The notes beneath the pieces are model-generated. The model had not been told where the DNA came from. It did no database searches and saw only the letters and a program-made list of their open reading frames with translations. Shown piece by piece: positions 27,222 through 35,826 of a stretch of 64,000 nt of DNA. Location of the stretch: assembly GCF_022229005.1 (NCBI RefSeq), contig NZ_JAKKFD010000017.1, positions 1 through 64,000 of the forward strand, given 5' to 3'. The DNA is from Micromonospora trifolii. GTDB taxonomy: Bacteria > Actinomycetota > Actinomycetes > Mycobacteriales > Micromonosporaceae. A program made the position numbers and the translations under genes. Position 1 is the stretch's first letter; the number at the start of each line of letters is the position of its first letter.

Positions 27222-28688
27222 GTGGCAACGTTCGTTGACCGGGTCGTTCTGCATCTGCAGGCCGGCGATGGCGGGCACGGTTGTGCCTCGATCCACCGCG
27301 AGAAGTTCAAGCCCTTCGGTGGGCCGGACGGCGGCAACGGCGGGCACGGGGGCAGCGTGTCCCTGGTGGTCGACCCGCAGGTGACCACGCTGCTCGACTT
27401 CCACTTCCACCCGCACGTCAAGGCCGACAGCGGCAAGGGCGGCGCCGGCTCGAACCGGGACGGGGCCAACGGCCACAACCTGGTGTTGAAGGTGCCCAAC
27501 GGCACAGTGGTGCAGACCTCCGATGGCACAGTGCTGGCCGACATGGTCGGTGCCGGCACCACCTTCGAGGTCGCCCGCGGTGGGCGCGGCGGGCGGGGCA
27601 ACGCCTCGCTGGCCAACGCCAAGCGCAAGGCGCCCGGCTTCGCCGAGCTGGGGGAGCCCGGCGACCAACTGGACATCGTGCTGGAGCTGAAGAGCGTCGC
27701 CGATGTGGGCCTGGTGGGCTTCCCGTCCGCCGGCAAGTCGTCGCTGATCTCGGTGATCTCCGCCGCGAAGCCGAAGATCGCCGACTACCCGTTCACCACC
27801 CTGGTACCCAACCTCGGCGTGGTCCGGATGGACAACCACACCTTCACCGTCGCGGACGTGCCCGGCCTGATCCCCGGCGCGGCCAGCGGTAAGGGCCTGG
27901 GCCTGGAGTTCCTGCGGCACATCGAGCGCTGCGCCGTGCTGGTGCACGTCATCGACTCGGCGACCCTGGAGCCCGGCCGTGACCCGGTGGCCGACATCGA
28001 CGCCATCGAGGCCGAGCTGAGCCAGTACGGCGGCCTGACCGACCGCCCACGGCTGGTCGCCATCAACAAGGTCGACGTGCCGGACGGCCGCGACCTCGCC
28101 GAAATCGTGCGCCCCGACCTGGAGGAGCGCGGTTACCAGGTGTACGAGGTCTCCGCGGCCACCCGGGAGGGGCTCAAGGAGCTGACCTACGCGATGGCCG
28201 AGCTGGTCGACGCAGAGCGTAAGGCCGCCCCGTCCGCCGAGCCGACCCGGATCGTCATCCGCCCGATCGCCGTGGACGACGACGGTTTCACCATCACGGC
28301 CGAGGCGGACGGCTCGTTCACAGTGCGCGGTGTCCGGCCGGAGCGCTGGGTCAAGCAGACCAACTTCGACAACGACGAGGCGGTCGGCTACCTGGCTGAC
28401 CGGCTGGCCCGGCTCGGGGTGGAGGACAAGCTGGCCAAGGCCGGCGCGCAGCCCGGTGACCTGGTCCGGATCGGCGTGCGCGAGTTCGACTGGCAGCCGA
28501 CCCTCTTCGCCGGTGTTGATTTCGTACCCGGCAACCGGGGCACCGACGTCCGCCTGGAGGAGAAGTCGAACAGGGCCTCCGCCGCGGATCGGCTCGCCGC
28601 CCGGAAGGCTCGCCGGGTGCGGTCGGCGGACGAGGTGGGCGCGGACGCGTCCGACGACACCATCGACGACGAGGACGACGCCGAGTAG
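27222..28688 (+). CDS. obgE: GTPase Obg (CgtA)
   Basis: Essential GTPase for 50S assembly and stress/growth control, 488 aa. The Gly-rich Obg fold (1-158; [21 protein letters not shown]) precedes the G domain with P-loop GFPSAGKSS, the switch DVPGLIPGA and NKVD. The actinobacterial OCT domain follows (about 345-425), then an acidic tail rich in D and E. The GTG at 27222 follows GGAAGGA. In most relatives proB comes next; here accessory genes do. Confidence 0.97.
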   Translation: MATFVDRVVLHLQAGDGGHGCASIHREKFKPFGGPDGGNGGHGGSVSLVVDPQVTTLLDFHFHPHVKADSGKGGAGSNRDGANGHNLVLKVPNGTVVQTSDGTVLADMVGAGTTFEVARGGRGGRGNASLANAKRKAPGFAELGEPGDQLDIVLELKSVADVGLVGFPSAGKSSLISVISAAKPKIADYPFTTLVPNLGVVRMDNHTFTVADVPGLIPGAASGKGLGLEFLRHIERCAVLVHVIDSATLEPGRDPVADIDAIEAELSQYGGLTDRPRLVAINKVDVPDGRDLAEIVRPDLEERGYQVYEVSAATREGLKELTYAMAELVDAERKAAPSAEPTRIVIRPIAVDDDGFTITAEADGSFTVRGVRPERWVKQTNFDNDEAVGYLADRLARLGVEDKLAKAGAQPGDLVRIGVREFDWQPTLFAGVDFVPGNRGTDVRLEEKSNRASAADRLAARKARRVRSADEVGADASDDTIDDEDDAE

Positions 28689-28746
28689 TTCGTTGCGCTC
28701 CGTGGTGGGGTTGATTTCCGGAAACCTCCCCGAAATCCACGCGTCC

Positions 28747-28752
28747 TAGCGT
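28747..28752 (+). promoter_or_regulatory. -10 element of a leaderless acetyltransferase gene
   Basis: TAGCGT lies 6 nt before the ATG at 28759. Confidence 0.6.
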
Positions 28753-28758
28753 GTGGTG

Positions 28759-29208
28759 ATGCTGATCGAGTCCCGTCCTGCCATCGATCCGGAGATCGCC
28801 GCCATGGTCACCGCGCAGCAGCGTGAGCTGCGCGACGCCGATGGTGGGTTGGACGGGCAGGTCTTCGTCCCCCACGACGACGTCAGCTACCTGGCGGTGG
28901 TGGTGAACGGTCGGGCTGTCGCCTGCGGCGGGCTCCAGGCGCTCGATGCCGAGACCGGCGAGGTCAAGCGGATGTACGTCCGGCCCGCGTACCGGGGGCG
29001 GGGGATCGGTCGCCAGTTGCTCGCCGCGCTGGAGGAGTGCGCGTTCCGGCAGGGGCACTCGGTGGTCTGCCTGGAGACGGGCACCTACCTGCCGGCCGCC
29101 ATCGCCCTGTACACAGCGTCTGGCTACGAGCGGATCCCGGTCTACGGCGAGTACGTGGGCAACCCGTACAGCGTCTGTTTCGCCAAGCGGTTGCCGGTCG
29201 CTGCCTGA
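28759..29208 (+). CDS. GNAT family N-acetyltransferase
   Basis: A 149-aa acetyltransferase using acetyl-CoA. The CoA-binding motif A is VKRMYVRPAYRGRGIGRQLLAALEE (R/QxxGxG/A as RGRGIG), followed by LETGTYLPAAIALYTASGYERI and a conserved aromatic region to the end. The substrate cannot be told. The leaderless ATG at 28759 is preferred to GTG codons at 28753 and 28756. It converges with the DUF6766 gene 17 bp away. Confidence 0.92.
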   Translation: MLIESRPAIDPEIAAMVTAQQRELRDADGGLDGQVFVPHDDVSYLAVVVNGRAVACGGLQALDAETGEVKRMYVRPAYRGRGIGRQLLAALEECAFRQGHSVVCLETGTYLPAAIALYTASGYERIPVYGEYVGNPYSVCFAKRLPVAA

Positions 29209-29224
29209 CGGCGGCGTCGCCGGT

Positions 29225-29884
29225 TCAGGCGCCGGTGCTGGCGTGCTCGACGGTCACCGGCTTCGACTCCGGCGAGGCGTGCTGGCGCAGGACGATGCTC
29301 AGCAGGATCAGCGCGCCGACCGCGAGAAACTCGCTCTGCCAGTTCTGCATGGACTGGAACCAGAAGTCGCTGGTGCCGAGGAAATCCCACACCCCGATCG
29401 GCGGCGCCCCGCTCTGGAGCGCCTGCTCCTGGTTGTAGGCGGCGGTGCCACCGAGCAGGTGACCGACGAACGAACCGGCGAAGATCAGCAGCAGGGCGAG
29501 GGAGAGGCTGTTCCGGTAGATCACCAGCGGTAGGCCGCCGACGCGTACCGGCCAGGGTGACTGCGGGGTCGCCCGGCGCTCGTCGTCCTCCGGTCGGTCG
29601 GTCTGGTCCACCGGCTTCGACTCGGCCGAGCCCCGCTGCACCAGATACGCGGTGAGCAGCACGTACCCGCCCATCTGGAGGAACTCCGACTCCCAGTTCT
29701 CGAAGACCGACTCGGCGAAGTGCCCACTGGTCAGGTACGCCGGCCAGCTCAGCGGCGCGGCGCCGAACTCGGTCAGCTCCTCGTTGTGGGTCTGCCAACC
29801 GAAGACGCTCTGCAACACCAGGAAGACCAGGAACGCCCCCAGCATGGCGACAGCCAGGGCGTTGTTACGCAGCCAACGAGGCAT
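29225..29884 (-). CDS. DUF6766-like membrane protein with internal duplication
   Basis: A 219-aa protein of two similar halves, each with a transmembrane helix (LAVAMLGAFLVFLVLQSVFGW; LSLALLLIFAGSFVGHLLGG), an aromatic loop, then NWESEFLQ or NWQSEFLA, a second helix, and an SPESKPV-type end. The halves are joined by a charged linker near 85-115. This matches the DUF6766 family, of unknown role. GGAGGT precedes the ATG, and a general-stress-type promoter lies 25 nt upstream of the start. Confidence 0.85.
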   Translation of the reverse strand: MPRWLRNNALAVAMLGAFLVFLVLQSVFGWQTHNEELTEFGAAPLSWPAYLTSGHFAESVFENWESEFLQMGGYVLLTAYLVQRGSAESKPVDQTDRPEDDERRATPQSPWPVRVGGLPLVIYRNSLSLALLLIFAGSFVGHLLGGTAAYNQEQALQSGAPPIGVWDFLGTSDFWFQSMQNWQSEFLAVGALILLSIVLRQHASPESKPVTVEHASTGA

Positions 29885-29908
29885 GGTCGCACCTCCTTCG
29901 CCGGTCGA

Positions 29909-29935
29909 TTACCCCGGTGGGCGTGACCGCGAAAC
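29909..29935 (-). promoter_or_regulatory. SigB-like stress promoter of the DUF6766 gene
   Basis: On the minus strand GTTT (29932-29935), a 17-nt spacer and GGGTAA (29909-29914). This fits the GTTT-N14-17-GGGTAA pattern of actinobacterial general-stress sigma factors. Confidence 0.6.
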
Positions 29936-29949
29936 CACAAAAGTCCAGG

Positions 29950-30441
29950 TCAATGCCGGTCGGCGGGGTTGTCCAGGCGTCCGCCGGTGCCGGCCTGGTT
30001 GGACAGCAGCAGCCCCAGCGCGAGCATCCCGAAGCCGAGCGCGAGGTGCAGCCAGTTGTCGGCGTCGTTGACCGGCAGGATGTTCGCCCCGCCCTCCGGG
30101 TTGACCGCCTCGATCGCCAGGCCGTACAGCCAGAGAGCGAGGTAGACCGCGCCACCGGCGGCGAGGAACACGCGGGCGCCGGCGACGCTGCGGGCCAGCA
30201 CCAGGCCCACCAGCCCGAAGAGCAGATGCACCACGTTGTGCAGGATCGACACCTGGAACAGCCCGAGCAGGTGGGCGTCCGAGTGGTGCCCGGCGAACCG
30301 CAGCTCGCCGTAGTCGGTGGTGATGCCGGGGATGAAGCCGAGGACGCCGATCAACAGGAAGACCCCGGCCACGACCAGCGCGGCCAGCTGGACCCGGGGG
30401 CGGGGGCCGGTCGCTCGGCCGCCTCGTGCGTCTCGTGCCAT
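29950..30441 (-). CDS. DUF4383 membrane protein
   Basis: A 163-aa protein with four transmembrane helices after a basic N-terminus (MARDARGGRATGPRPRVQL). Conserved DUF4383 features are seen: the first helix ending at GFIPGITT, then LFQVSILHNVVHLLFGLVGL and NWLHLALGFGMLALGLLL. These histidine-containing membrane proteins have no known function and often sit among stress genes. The ATG at 30441 follows GGAGGGGG. Confidence 0.9.
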   Translation of the reverse strand: MARDARGGRATGPRPRVQLAALVVAGVFLLIGVLGFIPGITTDYGELRFAGHHSDAHLLGLFQVSILHNVVHLLFGLVGLVLARSVAGARVFLAAGGAVYLALWLYGLAIEAVNPEGGANILPVNDADNWLHLALGFGMLALGLLLSNQAGTGGRLDNPADRH

Positions 30442-30567
30442 CGCTGCCCCCTCCGTGGATCTACCGGCCTCGCGAACCTCACTGTCCGCAGCGGCGACGT
30501 GACGCAGCCCGACGATCCTCCATTTTGAAGACCAACCGGTGGGCCGCGCAGATAAATGCACGAAGAG

Positions 30568-30591
30568 GTATGGAAGCCAGAACGCAGGGTA
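30568..30591 (+). promoter_or_regulatory. Possible stress promoter of the three-gene membrane module
   Basis: GTAT (30568-30571), 15 nt, then GGGTA (30587-30591), about 80 nt before the start at 30671. Weaker than the others because the -35 part is GTAT. Confidence 0.4.
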
Positions 30592-30670
30592 GGTGAATGG
30601 TCAGCGGCGGCAGCAACGCGCCGCATCCCCCCAGCACAACCGCTACGACTTTCTGAGCGGAAGGGACATC

Positions 30671-31516
30671 ATGACTTACGATCTTTCACCTACGTCTTCC
30701 ACGTACGGGCAGCAGTCGACGAACGGCGGTGGCGTCCGCGACCAGGCACGCCAGGTCGGGTCGGAGGCCGCGCAGGCTGGTGGCGCGGTCGCCCAGACCG
30801 CCAAGGAGCAGGGCACCGAGGTCGGCCGTGAGGCGGCCCGGCAGGCCCGCAACCTGTACGGCGAGGCCCGCAGCCAGCTCGCCAGCCAGACCGGTGAGCA
30901 GCAGCGCCGAGCCGCCGGTGGGCTGCGTTCGCTGGCCGACGAGATGCGCTCGATGGCCGAGCAGGGTGGCCAGGCCGGCCCGGTGACCGAGCTGGCCCGC
31001 CAGGCCGCCGACCGGGTGCAGGGTGCCGCCGGTTGGCTTGAGCAGCGCGAGCCCGGCGACCTGATCACCGAGGTACGCGACTACGCGCGGCGTAACCCGG
31101 GGACCTTCCTGGTCGGCGCGGCGGTTCTCGGTGTGCTGGCCGGCCGGCTGACCCGTGGCATCTCGGCCGCTGGCGACGACTCCGGCAACGGTTCCTCGAC
31201 CTTCCGGGGCGCCGGGGCGTACGACCCGGAGGAGACCGCCGTCATCCCGACGCAGCCGCCGGCGCCCCGCGCGGTGCCGGACGCCGTTCCGCCGGGCGGC
31301 TACCTCGACCCGACCCCCGGTACGCACACCCCGCCGACGTCCGGTGGCTACACCGACCAGACGCCCGGTACCTACGCCGACCCGGCGCCCGGCGGCTCCA
31401 CGGAGCCCGGCCGGGGCGACTACCCGGAGCACTCCGGCACCGGCCAGCCGCTGCCGCCGGTGACCCAGACCGACCCGCTGCCGGGCGTGCCGTCCAGCGG
31501 CAACCCTCGCCCGTGA
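30671..31516 (+). CDS. ElaB/YqjD-like amphipathic membrane-tethered protein
   Basis: A 281-aa protein. Residues 20-130 are a long amphipathic helix rich in Ala, Gln, Glu and Arg, as in late-embryogenesis- or apolipoprotein-like stress proteins. Next comes YARRNPGTFLVGAAVLGVLAGRLTRG, one glycine-containing hydrophobic helix like those of ElaB/YqjD proteins. The C-terminal 110 residues are Pro/Gly/Thr-rich with TPGT repeats. It is first in a unit with a holin-3-6-like protein and a DUF3618 protein, a common actinobacterial membrane stress module. ATG at 30671 after GGAAGGGA. Confidence 0.8.
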   Translation: MTYDLSPTSSTYGQQSTNGGGVRDQARQVGSEAAQAGGAVAQTAKEQGTEVGREAARQARNLYGEARSQLASQTGEQQRRAAGGLRSLADEMRSMAEQGGQAGPVTELARQAADRVQGAAGWLEQREPGDLITEVRDYARRNPGTFLVGAAVLGVLAGRLTRGISAAGDDSGNGSSTFRGAGAYDPEETAVIPTQPPAPRAVPDAVPPGGYLDPTPGTHTPPTSGGYTDQTPGTYADPAPGGSTEPGRGDYPEHSGTGQPLPPVTQTDPLPGVPSSGNPRP

Positions 31517-31547
31517 GCCGCCGAGTCATCCGAAGGGAGGCGACGGC

Positions 31548-32015
31548 ATGAGCATGCCGACGCAGGGGTCCGGACTGGACTCCGGTTACCACCCTGACGC
31601 GGGTGCCCCGCACACCGCGTCGGAGGTGAAGGGCAGTTCGCTGGGTGACCTGATGCGTCAGGTCACCACCGACCTGTCGACGCTGATGCGTCAGGAGGTC
31701 GAGCTGGCCAAGGCCGAGATCCGCCAGGAGGGCAAGAAGGCCGGCAAGGCCGCTGGCCTCTTCGGTGGTGCCGGCTTCGGCGGCTACATGGTGGCCCTCT
31801 TCGTGTCCATCGCCATCTGGCAGTTCCTGGACAACGTCATGGACTCCGGCCTGGCCGCGCTGATCGTGGCCGTGATCTGGGCCGTGGTCGCCGCGGTCCT
31901 CTACTCGATGGCCAAGAAGAACGCCCAGCACGTACGCGGGCTCAAGCAGACCAACGACAGCGTGCAGCGGATCCCCGACGCGCTCAAGCCGCACCCGGAG
32001 GGAGTCACCCGATGA
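31548..32015 (+). CDS. Phage holin 3-6 / DUF1469-type membrane protein
   Basis: A 155-aa protein: disordered first 30 residues, an amphipathic helix (LMRQVTTDLSTLMRQEVELAKAEI), then two transmembrane helices and a basic tail. This is the pattern of the Phage_holin_3_6 (PF07332) family, which despite the name is mainly chromosomal. GAAGGGAGG precedes the ATG. Its stop overlaps the DUF3618 start by 4 bp, so they are coupled. Likely a membrane-shape or stress protein. Confidence 0.88.
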   Translation: MSMPTQGSGLDSGYHPDAGAPHTASEVKGSSLGDLMRQVTTDLSTLMRQEVELAKAEIRQEGKKAGKAAGLFGGAGFGGYMVALFVSIAIWQFLDNVMDSGLAALIVAVIWAVVAAVLYSMAKKNAQHVRGLKQTNDSVQRIPDALKPHPEGVTR

Positions 32016-32629
32016 GCACCGATCCCGATCAGATCCGCCGGGAGATCGAAGCCACACGTAACAGCCTCAGCTCCGATGTGGATGCGCTGGCGTACAAGGT
32101 CAGTCCCAGCCGCATCGTCGACGACCGCAAGCAGCGGGCCCGTTCCGCTCTGCAGAATGTGAGGGACAAGGTCATGGGAACCGCGTCTGACCTCGGCCAC
32201 GGCACCGGCCAGGCCGCCCACTCGGTGGGTGACCGCGCCTCGTCGGCGGCCTCCAGCGTCAGCGACGCCGCGCACTCGGCGGCGGCCACTGTCAGCGACG
32301 CCGCGCACAGCGCGCCGCAGGTGATCCGGCAGAAGTCCCAGGGCAACCCTCTCGCCGCCGGCCTGATCGCGTTCGGGGTCGGCTGGCTGGCCTCGTCCCT
32401 GATCCCGGCGTCCCGCCGCGAGCAGCAGGCGGCGACCCAGGTGAAGGCCAAGGTCAGCGAGCACAGCGGGGCGGTGAAGGAGAAGCTGGGCGAGGTGGCG
32501 AGCGACCTGCGTGAGCCGGCCCAGCACGCCGCCGAGTCGGTGAAGTCCACCGCTCAGGACGCCGTGCACGCGGTCAAGGACGACACGAAGTCCGCCGCCC
32601 ACCAGGTCAAGGACCACGCCACCTCCTGA
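32012..32629 (+). CDS. DUF3618 protein
   Basis: A 205-aa protein. The N-terminus MSTDPDQIRREIEATRNSL and SSDVDALAYKVSP are the DUF3618 signature. A long Ala/Ser/His/Val amphipathic helix and one transmembrane segment (NPLAAGLIAFGVGWLASSLIP) follow. The C-terminal half is again an amphipathic helix with AAHQVKDHA-like repeats. It is the last gene of the module, and a strong terminator follows. Confidence 0.9.
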   Translation: MSTDPDQIRREIEATRNSLSSDVDALAYKVSPSRIVDDRKQRARSALQNVRDKVMGTASDLGHGTGQAAHSVGDRASSAASSVSDAAHSAAATVSDAAHSAPQVIRQKSQGNPLAAGLIAFGVGWLASSLIPASRREQQAATQVKAKVSEHSGAVKEKLGEVASDLREPAQHAAESVKSTAQDAVHAVKDDTKSAAHQVKDHATS

Positions 32630-32647
32630 CCCCACCCCAGAGCAGCA

Positions 32648-32687
32648 CGACAGCTCGCGGTCACCCTCGGGTGCCCGCGAGCTGTCG
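32648..32687 (+). terminator. Terminator after the DUF3618 gene
   Basis: A perfect 13-bp outer stem (32648-32660 with 32675-32687) and an inner short stem form a long hairpin. Confidence 0.88.
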
Positions 32688-32735
32688 CGTCGGGGGCAGC
32701 GCCGATCTTGCGGTTGTGGCTGGAGTTCTGTGGGT

Positions 32736-33815
32736 CTACCGGCGTTTTTGTCCCAACCGGAAGTGCAAGATCGCGGGGAGCTGCGGGTTGTGCGGGGCTG
32801 GGTTGGCGGCTCGGCTGATCCGGGTGTCGCCGTAGCGGACGCCACCCAGCAGGACGCGTTGGCTGACCGCAAGCCAGCCGCACACACCGCGTTCCAGCAG
32901 CCAGAGTGGGGCCGCCAGCGCCGTAGCCGGCGGGAACACCCGGGTGCCGCCGGCGCGGCGGCGACCCGTCTCGGCCAGGGCGACGACCCCGGCCACCGCG
33001 CCGAGCAGCAGCCTGGGCCGACGCGACGCGACCGCCGCCGCCAGCGCCGGCAGCACCGCGAGCGCGGTCAGCAGGCGAGCCGGCTGGGCCAGATCGTCGT
33101 ACGCCTGACGGACCCGTTGACCGCGGAAATGCGCGGCGTCCGGAGGTAGTCGGCGGACGTACAGCCAGGCCGGGGCGGCCTCGGTGCCGCCGTTCCCGCG
33201 CACCGTGCGGATCAGCTCCAGGTTCTCGAAGAGCACGTCCGGGTCGTACCCGCCCATGGCGAGGAAGGTGCTGCGCCGCACGGCGAGGGTGCCCGGGTAG
33301 TCCGTCCCGAGCGCCCGGTTGAGCAGCGTGCGACCGGTGTCCCACCAGGCGTGCCAGGGCAGCGGGTCGAAGTAGTTCTGCGGTCGCACCAGGTCGGCCC
33401 GGCCCAGCAGCCGGTGTACCGCGCTCAGCGCGGCCTCGTCGTACCGGACGTCGTCGTCGGCGATCACCACGTGCTCGTGGCCGGCCGCGCGTACCCCGGT
33501 GTGAACGCCGAGCACCTTGCCGTTGAGCCCACGCTCACTCGGGTCCGGTGGGAGGTGCCGGACCAGCCCTCGCCACGCCTCGGCGTGCCGGGCGAAGAGG
33601 TGCGCAGGTGAGCCGTCGACCACGAGTACCTCCACCCGGTCACCCAGCCAGCGCAGGTAGTCGGTCAGCTCGGCCAGGCCGGTGTCGGTGTGCCAGCGCA
33701 GCGGCAGCACGTACGTCATCGGTAGGCGGACCGGCGACGGGCCGGCGCCCTCGTGCTCGACCTCCCATCGGCGGGTGGTGGGCCGGGCGTCTCCAGTAGG
33801 GCTGAACGAGGACAT
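32736..33815 (-). CDS. Family 2 glycosyltransferase
   Basis: A 359-aa glycosyltransferase. A GT-A fold is indicated by YVLPLRW, VEVLVVDGSP and the metal/nucleotide-binding DDD in VVIADDDVRYDE, then GTLAVRRSTFLAMGGYDPDVLFENLE. Two or three hydrophobic helices (about 250-330) anchor it to the membrane. Donor and acceptor are unknown, probably envelope glycans. ATG at 33815. A SigB-like element lies upstream on this strand, and an inverted repeat (32703-32711 with 32765-32773) surrounds the stop codon. Confidence 0.88.
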   Translation of the reverse strand: MSSFSPTGDARPTTRRWEVEHEGAGPSPVRLPMTYVLPLRWHTDTGLAELTDYLRWLGDRVEVLVVDGSPAHLFARHAEAWRGLVRHLPPDPSERGLNGKVLGVHTGVRAAGHEHVVIADDDVRYDEAALSAVHRLLGRADLVRPQNYFDPLPWHAWWDTGRTLLNRALGTDYPGTLAVRRSTFLAMGGYDPDVLFENLELIRTVRGNGGTEAAPAWLYVRRLPPDAAHFRGQRVRQAYDDLAQPARLLTALAVLPALAAAVASRRPRLLLGAVAGVVALAETGRRRAGGTRVFPPATALAAPLWLLERGVCGWLAVSQRVLLGGVRYGDTRISRAANPAPHNPQLPAILHFRLGQKRR

Positions 33816-33860
33816 GGCAACTCCGTGGCGGCCAGGGTCGCGGTCGGTGTCGAGCAGCAT

Positions 33861-33885
33861 CTGCCCGCATTTGCGTCGATCAAAC
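33861..33885 (-). promoter_or_regulatory. SigB-like promoter of the glycosyltransferase gene
   Basis: On the minus strand GTTT (33882-33885), 15 nt, GGGCAG (33861-33866), 45 nt before the start. Confidence 0.5.
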
Positions 33886-33893
33886 AGCTGGTC

Positions 33894-33918
33894 GTTTCGC
33901 CTGCCGGGCTCCGGGTAG
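33894..33918 (+). promoter_or_regulatory. SigB-like promoter of the SRPBCC-dehydrogenase operon
   Basis: GTTT (33894-33897), 15 nt, GGGTAG (33913-33918), divergent from the element at 33861-33885. Confidence 0.55.
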
Positions 33919-33973
33919 CGCTGCCCCTAAGAGCTGTCCATGCCCGGTTGTCCGGGTGGAGGAGAGAGACGTC

Positions 33974-34612
33974 ATGACCAACAACGGAACCAGGTGGGCG
34001 CTGCTCGGCGTCACAGCGGCGACGGCGGTCGGCGTGGGGCGGGTGGCGGCCCGCCGTCGGCATCGGCATCAGCCGGAGCGGCAGGACGGTTGGTACGTGG
34101 TGCGTCGCGGGGTGACGGTGGACCGGTCCCGGGACGAGGTGATCGGCTTCTGGACCGACCGCGAACGGCTGGACCGCGCGCTGGCCGGGTGGGCCACGTT
34201 GCAGCAGCTCGACGAGCGGCGTTGGCGGTGCGTGGCCCGCGACCGGGCCGGCGGGGAGACGCAGTGGCGGGCCGAGATCACCGTCGAGGGGACGGGCACG
34301 CTGCGGTGGCGGGTCGAGGACGGGCCGATGCCGCAGCTGGGGCGGATCGAGCTGGCCGAGGCACCCCAGGGCCGGGGCACGGAGATCCGGGCCGAGCTGC
34401 GCTACCGCTCCGGTCCGGTGCGTCGGTTGGCTGGCCTGGTCGGCGGCGACGAGCCGGACCTGGCGCTACGGGACGCGCTGCGCCGGGTGAAGACGCTGAT
34501 CGAGTGTGGCCAGGTGGTGGACACCCGGGACGACCCGTCCGGCCGGAGCCCCGCCCAGGAGAAGGCGACCGACAAGGTGCGGGAGAAGCTGATGACGGGA
34601 GGACGGGCGTGA
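33974..34612 (+). CDS. Membrane-anchored SRPBCC (polyketide cyclase-like) protein
   Basis: A 212-aa protein. An N-terminal hydrophobic helix (WALLGVTAATAVGVGRVAA) is followed by a basic stretch and an SRPBCC/START-like domain from about 45 to 165, with the RSRDEVIGFWTDRERL start and alternating strands. A charged tail ends at the coupled gene start. Such domains bind hydrophobic ligands. The neighbouring dehydrogenase, overlapping by 4 bp, suggests a small stress-inducible metabolic pair. GGAGGAGAGA precedes the ATG region. Confidence 0.82.
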   Translation: MTNNGTRWALLGVTAATAVGVGRVAARRRHRHQPERQDGWYVVRRGVTVDRSRDEVIGFWTDRERLDRALAGWATLQQLDERRWRCVARDRAGGETQWRAEITVEGTGTLRWRVEDGPMPQLGRIELAEAPQGRGTEIRAELRYRSGPVRRLAGLVGGDEPDLALRDALRRVKTLIECGQVVDTRDDPSGRSPAQEKATDKVREKLMTGGRA

Positions 34613-35778
34613 GGGCGCTCTGCTGGGAAGGCGTGGGCAAGCTGGCCGTCCGGGACGTGCCGGAGCCCCAGATCCGTGCCGAGGGGGACATCATCGTCCG
34701 GGTCCGGGCCAGCAGCGTCTGCGGCTCCGACCTGCACCTGATCAACGGGTACCTGCCGGCGATGCGGGAGGGGGACATCCTCGGCCACGAGTTCATGGGC
34801 GAGGTGGTGGAGACCGGGCCCGGCGTACGGCGGCACCGGGTCGGTGACCGGGTGGTGGTGGGGTCGGTGGTCGCCTGCGGTGGCTGTTGGTACTGCCGGA
34901 CCGAGCAGTACTCGCTCTGCGACAACTCCAACCCGCAACCGGTGTTCACCGAGAAGCTGTGGGGGCACTCTCCGGCCGGCATCCTGGGCTACTCGCACGC
35001 CGCCGGCGGCTACGCCGGATCACACGCCGAGTACATCCGGGTGCCGTTCGGCGACATCGGCGCCTTCGCCGTACCCGACGGGGTGCCGGACGACTCGGTG
35101 GTGTTCGCCTCCGACGCGATGCCCACCGGGTGGATGGCGGCGGACTTCTGCGGGCTCACCGGCGGCGAGGTGGTGGCCGTCTGGGGTGCCGGTGGCGTCG
35201 GTCAGATGGCGGCCCGTTCGGCGCAACTCCTGGGCGCCGAGCGGGTCATCATGATCGACCGATTCCCGGACCGGCTCAAGACCGCCGCCGAACGGATCGG
35301 GGTCGAGACGATCAACTACGCGGAGACCGACGTGCTGGAGGCGCTGCGCGAGCTGACCGCCGGGCGCGGGCCGGACGCCTGCATCGAGGCCGTCGGGATG
35401 GAGTCGCACGACGTCGGACCGACCTACGCGTACGACAGGGTGAAGCAGGCGGCGCGGTTGCAGACCGACCGCCCGACCTCGGTCCGCCAGGCGATCATGG
35501 CCTGCCGTAAGGGCGGCACTGTGAGCATCGTCGGTGTGTACGCCGGTCTGGTCGACAAGTTCCCGCTCGGCGCGGCCATGAACAAGGCCCTGGTGCTGCG
35601 GATGGGGCAGATGCACGCGCAGCGCTACATCCCGATGCTGCTCGACCGGCTCGCCGCCGGGGAGATCGACCCCGGTTATCTGGCCACCCACCCGCTCTCC
35701 CTGGAGCAGGGCGCCCAGGGGTACGAGCTGTTCGAGAAGAAGGAGGACGGCTGTCTGCGCAGCGTTCTGCATCCCTGA
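34609..35778 (+). CDS. Zinc-dependent alcohol dehydrogenase (formaldehyde dehydrogenase-like)
   Basis: Medium-chain NAD(P)-dependent dehydrogenase, 389 aa. Catalytic zinc ligands: CGSDLH and GHEFMGEV. Structural-zinc cysteines: CGGCWYCRTEQYSLC. The insert with GILGYSHAAGGYAGSHAEY is typical of glutathione-independent formaldehyde dehydrogenase-like enzymes. The nucleotide-binding motif is VWGAGGVGQMAA. Substrate unknown. The GTG overlaps the SRPBCC stop (GTGA). Many such genes in actinomycetes belong to general-stress regulons. Confidence 0.93.
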   Translation: MRALCWEGVGKLAVRDVPEPQIRAEGDIIVRVRASSVCGSDLHLINGYLPAMREGDILGHEFMGEVVETGPGVRRHRVGDRVVVGSVVACGGCWYCRTEQYSLCDNSNPQPVFTEKLWGHSPAGILGYSHAAGGYAGSHAEYIRVPFGDIGAFAVPDGVPDDSVVFASDAMPTGWMAADFCGLTGGEVVAVWGAGGVGQMAARSAQLLGAERVIMIDRFPDRLKTAAERIGVETINYAETDVLEALRELTAGRGPDACIEAVGMESHDVGPTYAYDRVKQAARLQTDRPTSVRQAIMACRKGGTVSIVGVYAGLVDKFPLGAAMNKALVLRMGQMHAQRYIPMLLDRLAAGEIDPGYLATHPLSLEQGAQGYELFEKKEDGCLRSVLHP

Positions 35779-35790
35779 CGGCTGGGCGTA

Positions 35791-35825
35791 CCCGCCTCGC
35801 CGGTCGTTGCGATCGGTGAGGCGGG
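35791..35825. terminator. Bidirectional terminator between convergent genes
   Basis: A 12-bp stem (35791-35802 with 35814-35825), including one G-U pair in RNA, lies between the dehydrogenase stop and the P450 stop. Confidence 0.7.
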
Positions 35826-35826
35826 G

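Noticed and set aside
31548..32015. Prophage holin
   Set aside because: The family is mostly chromosomal in actinomycetes and no other phage gene is nearby.
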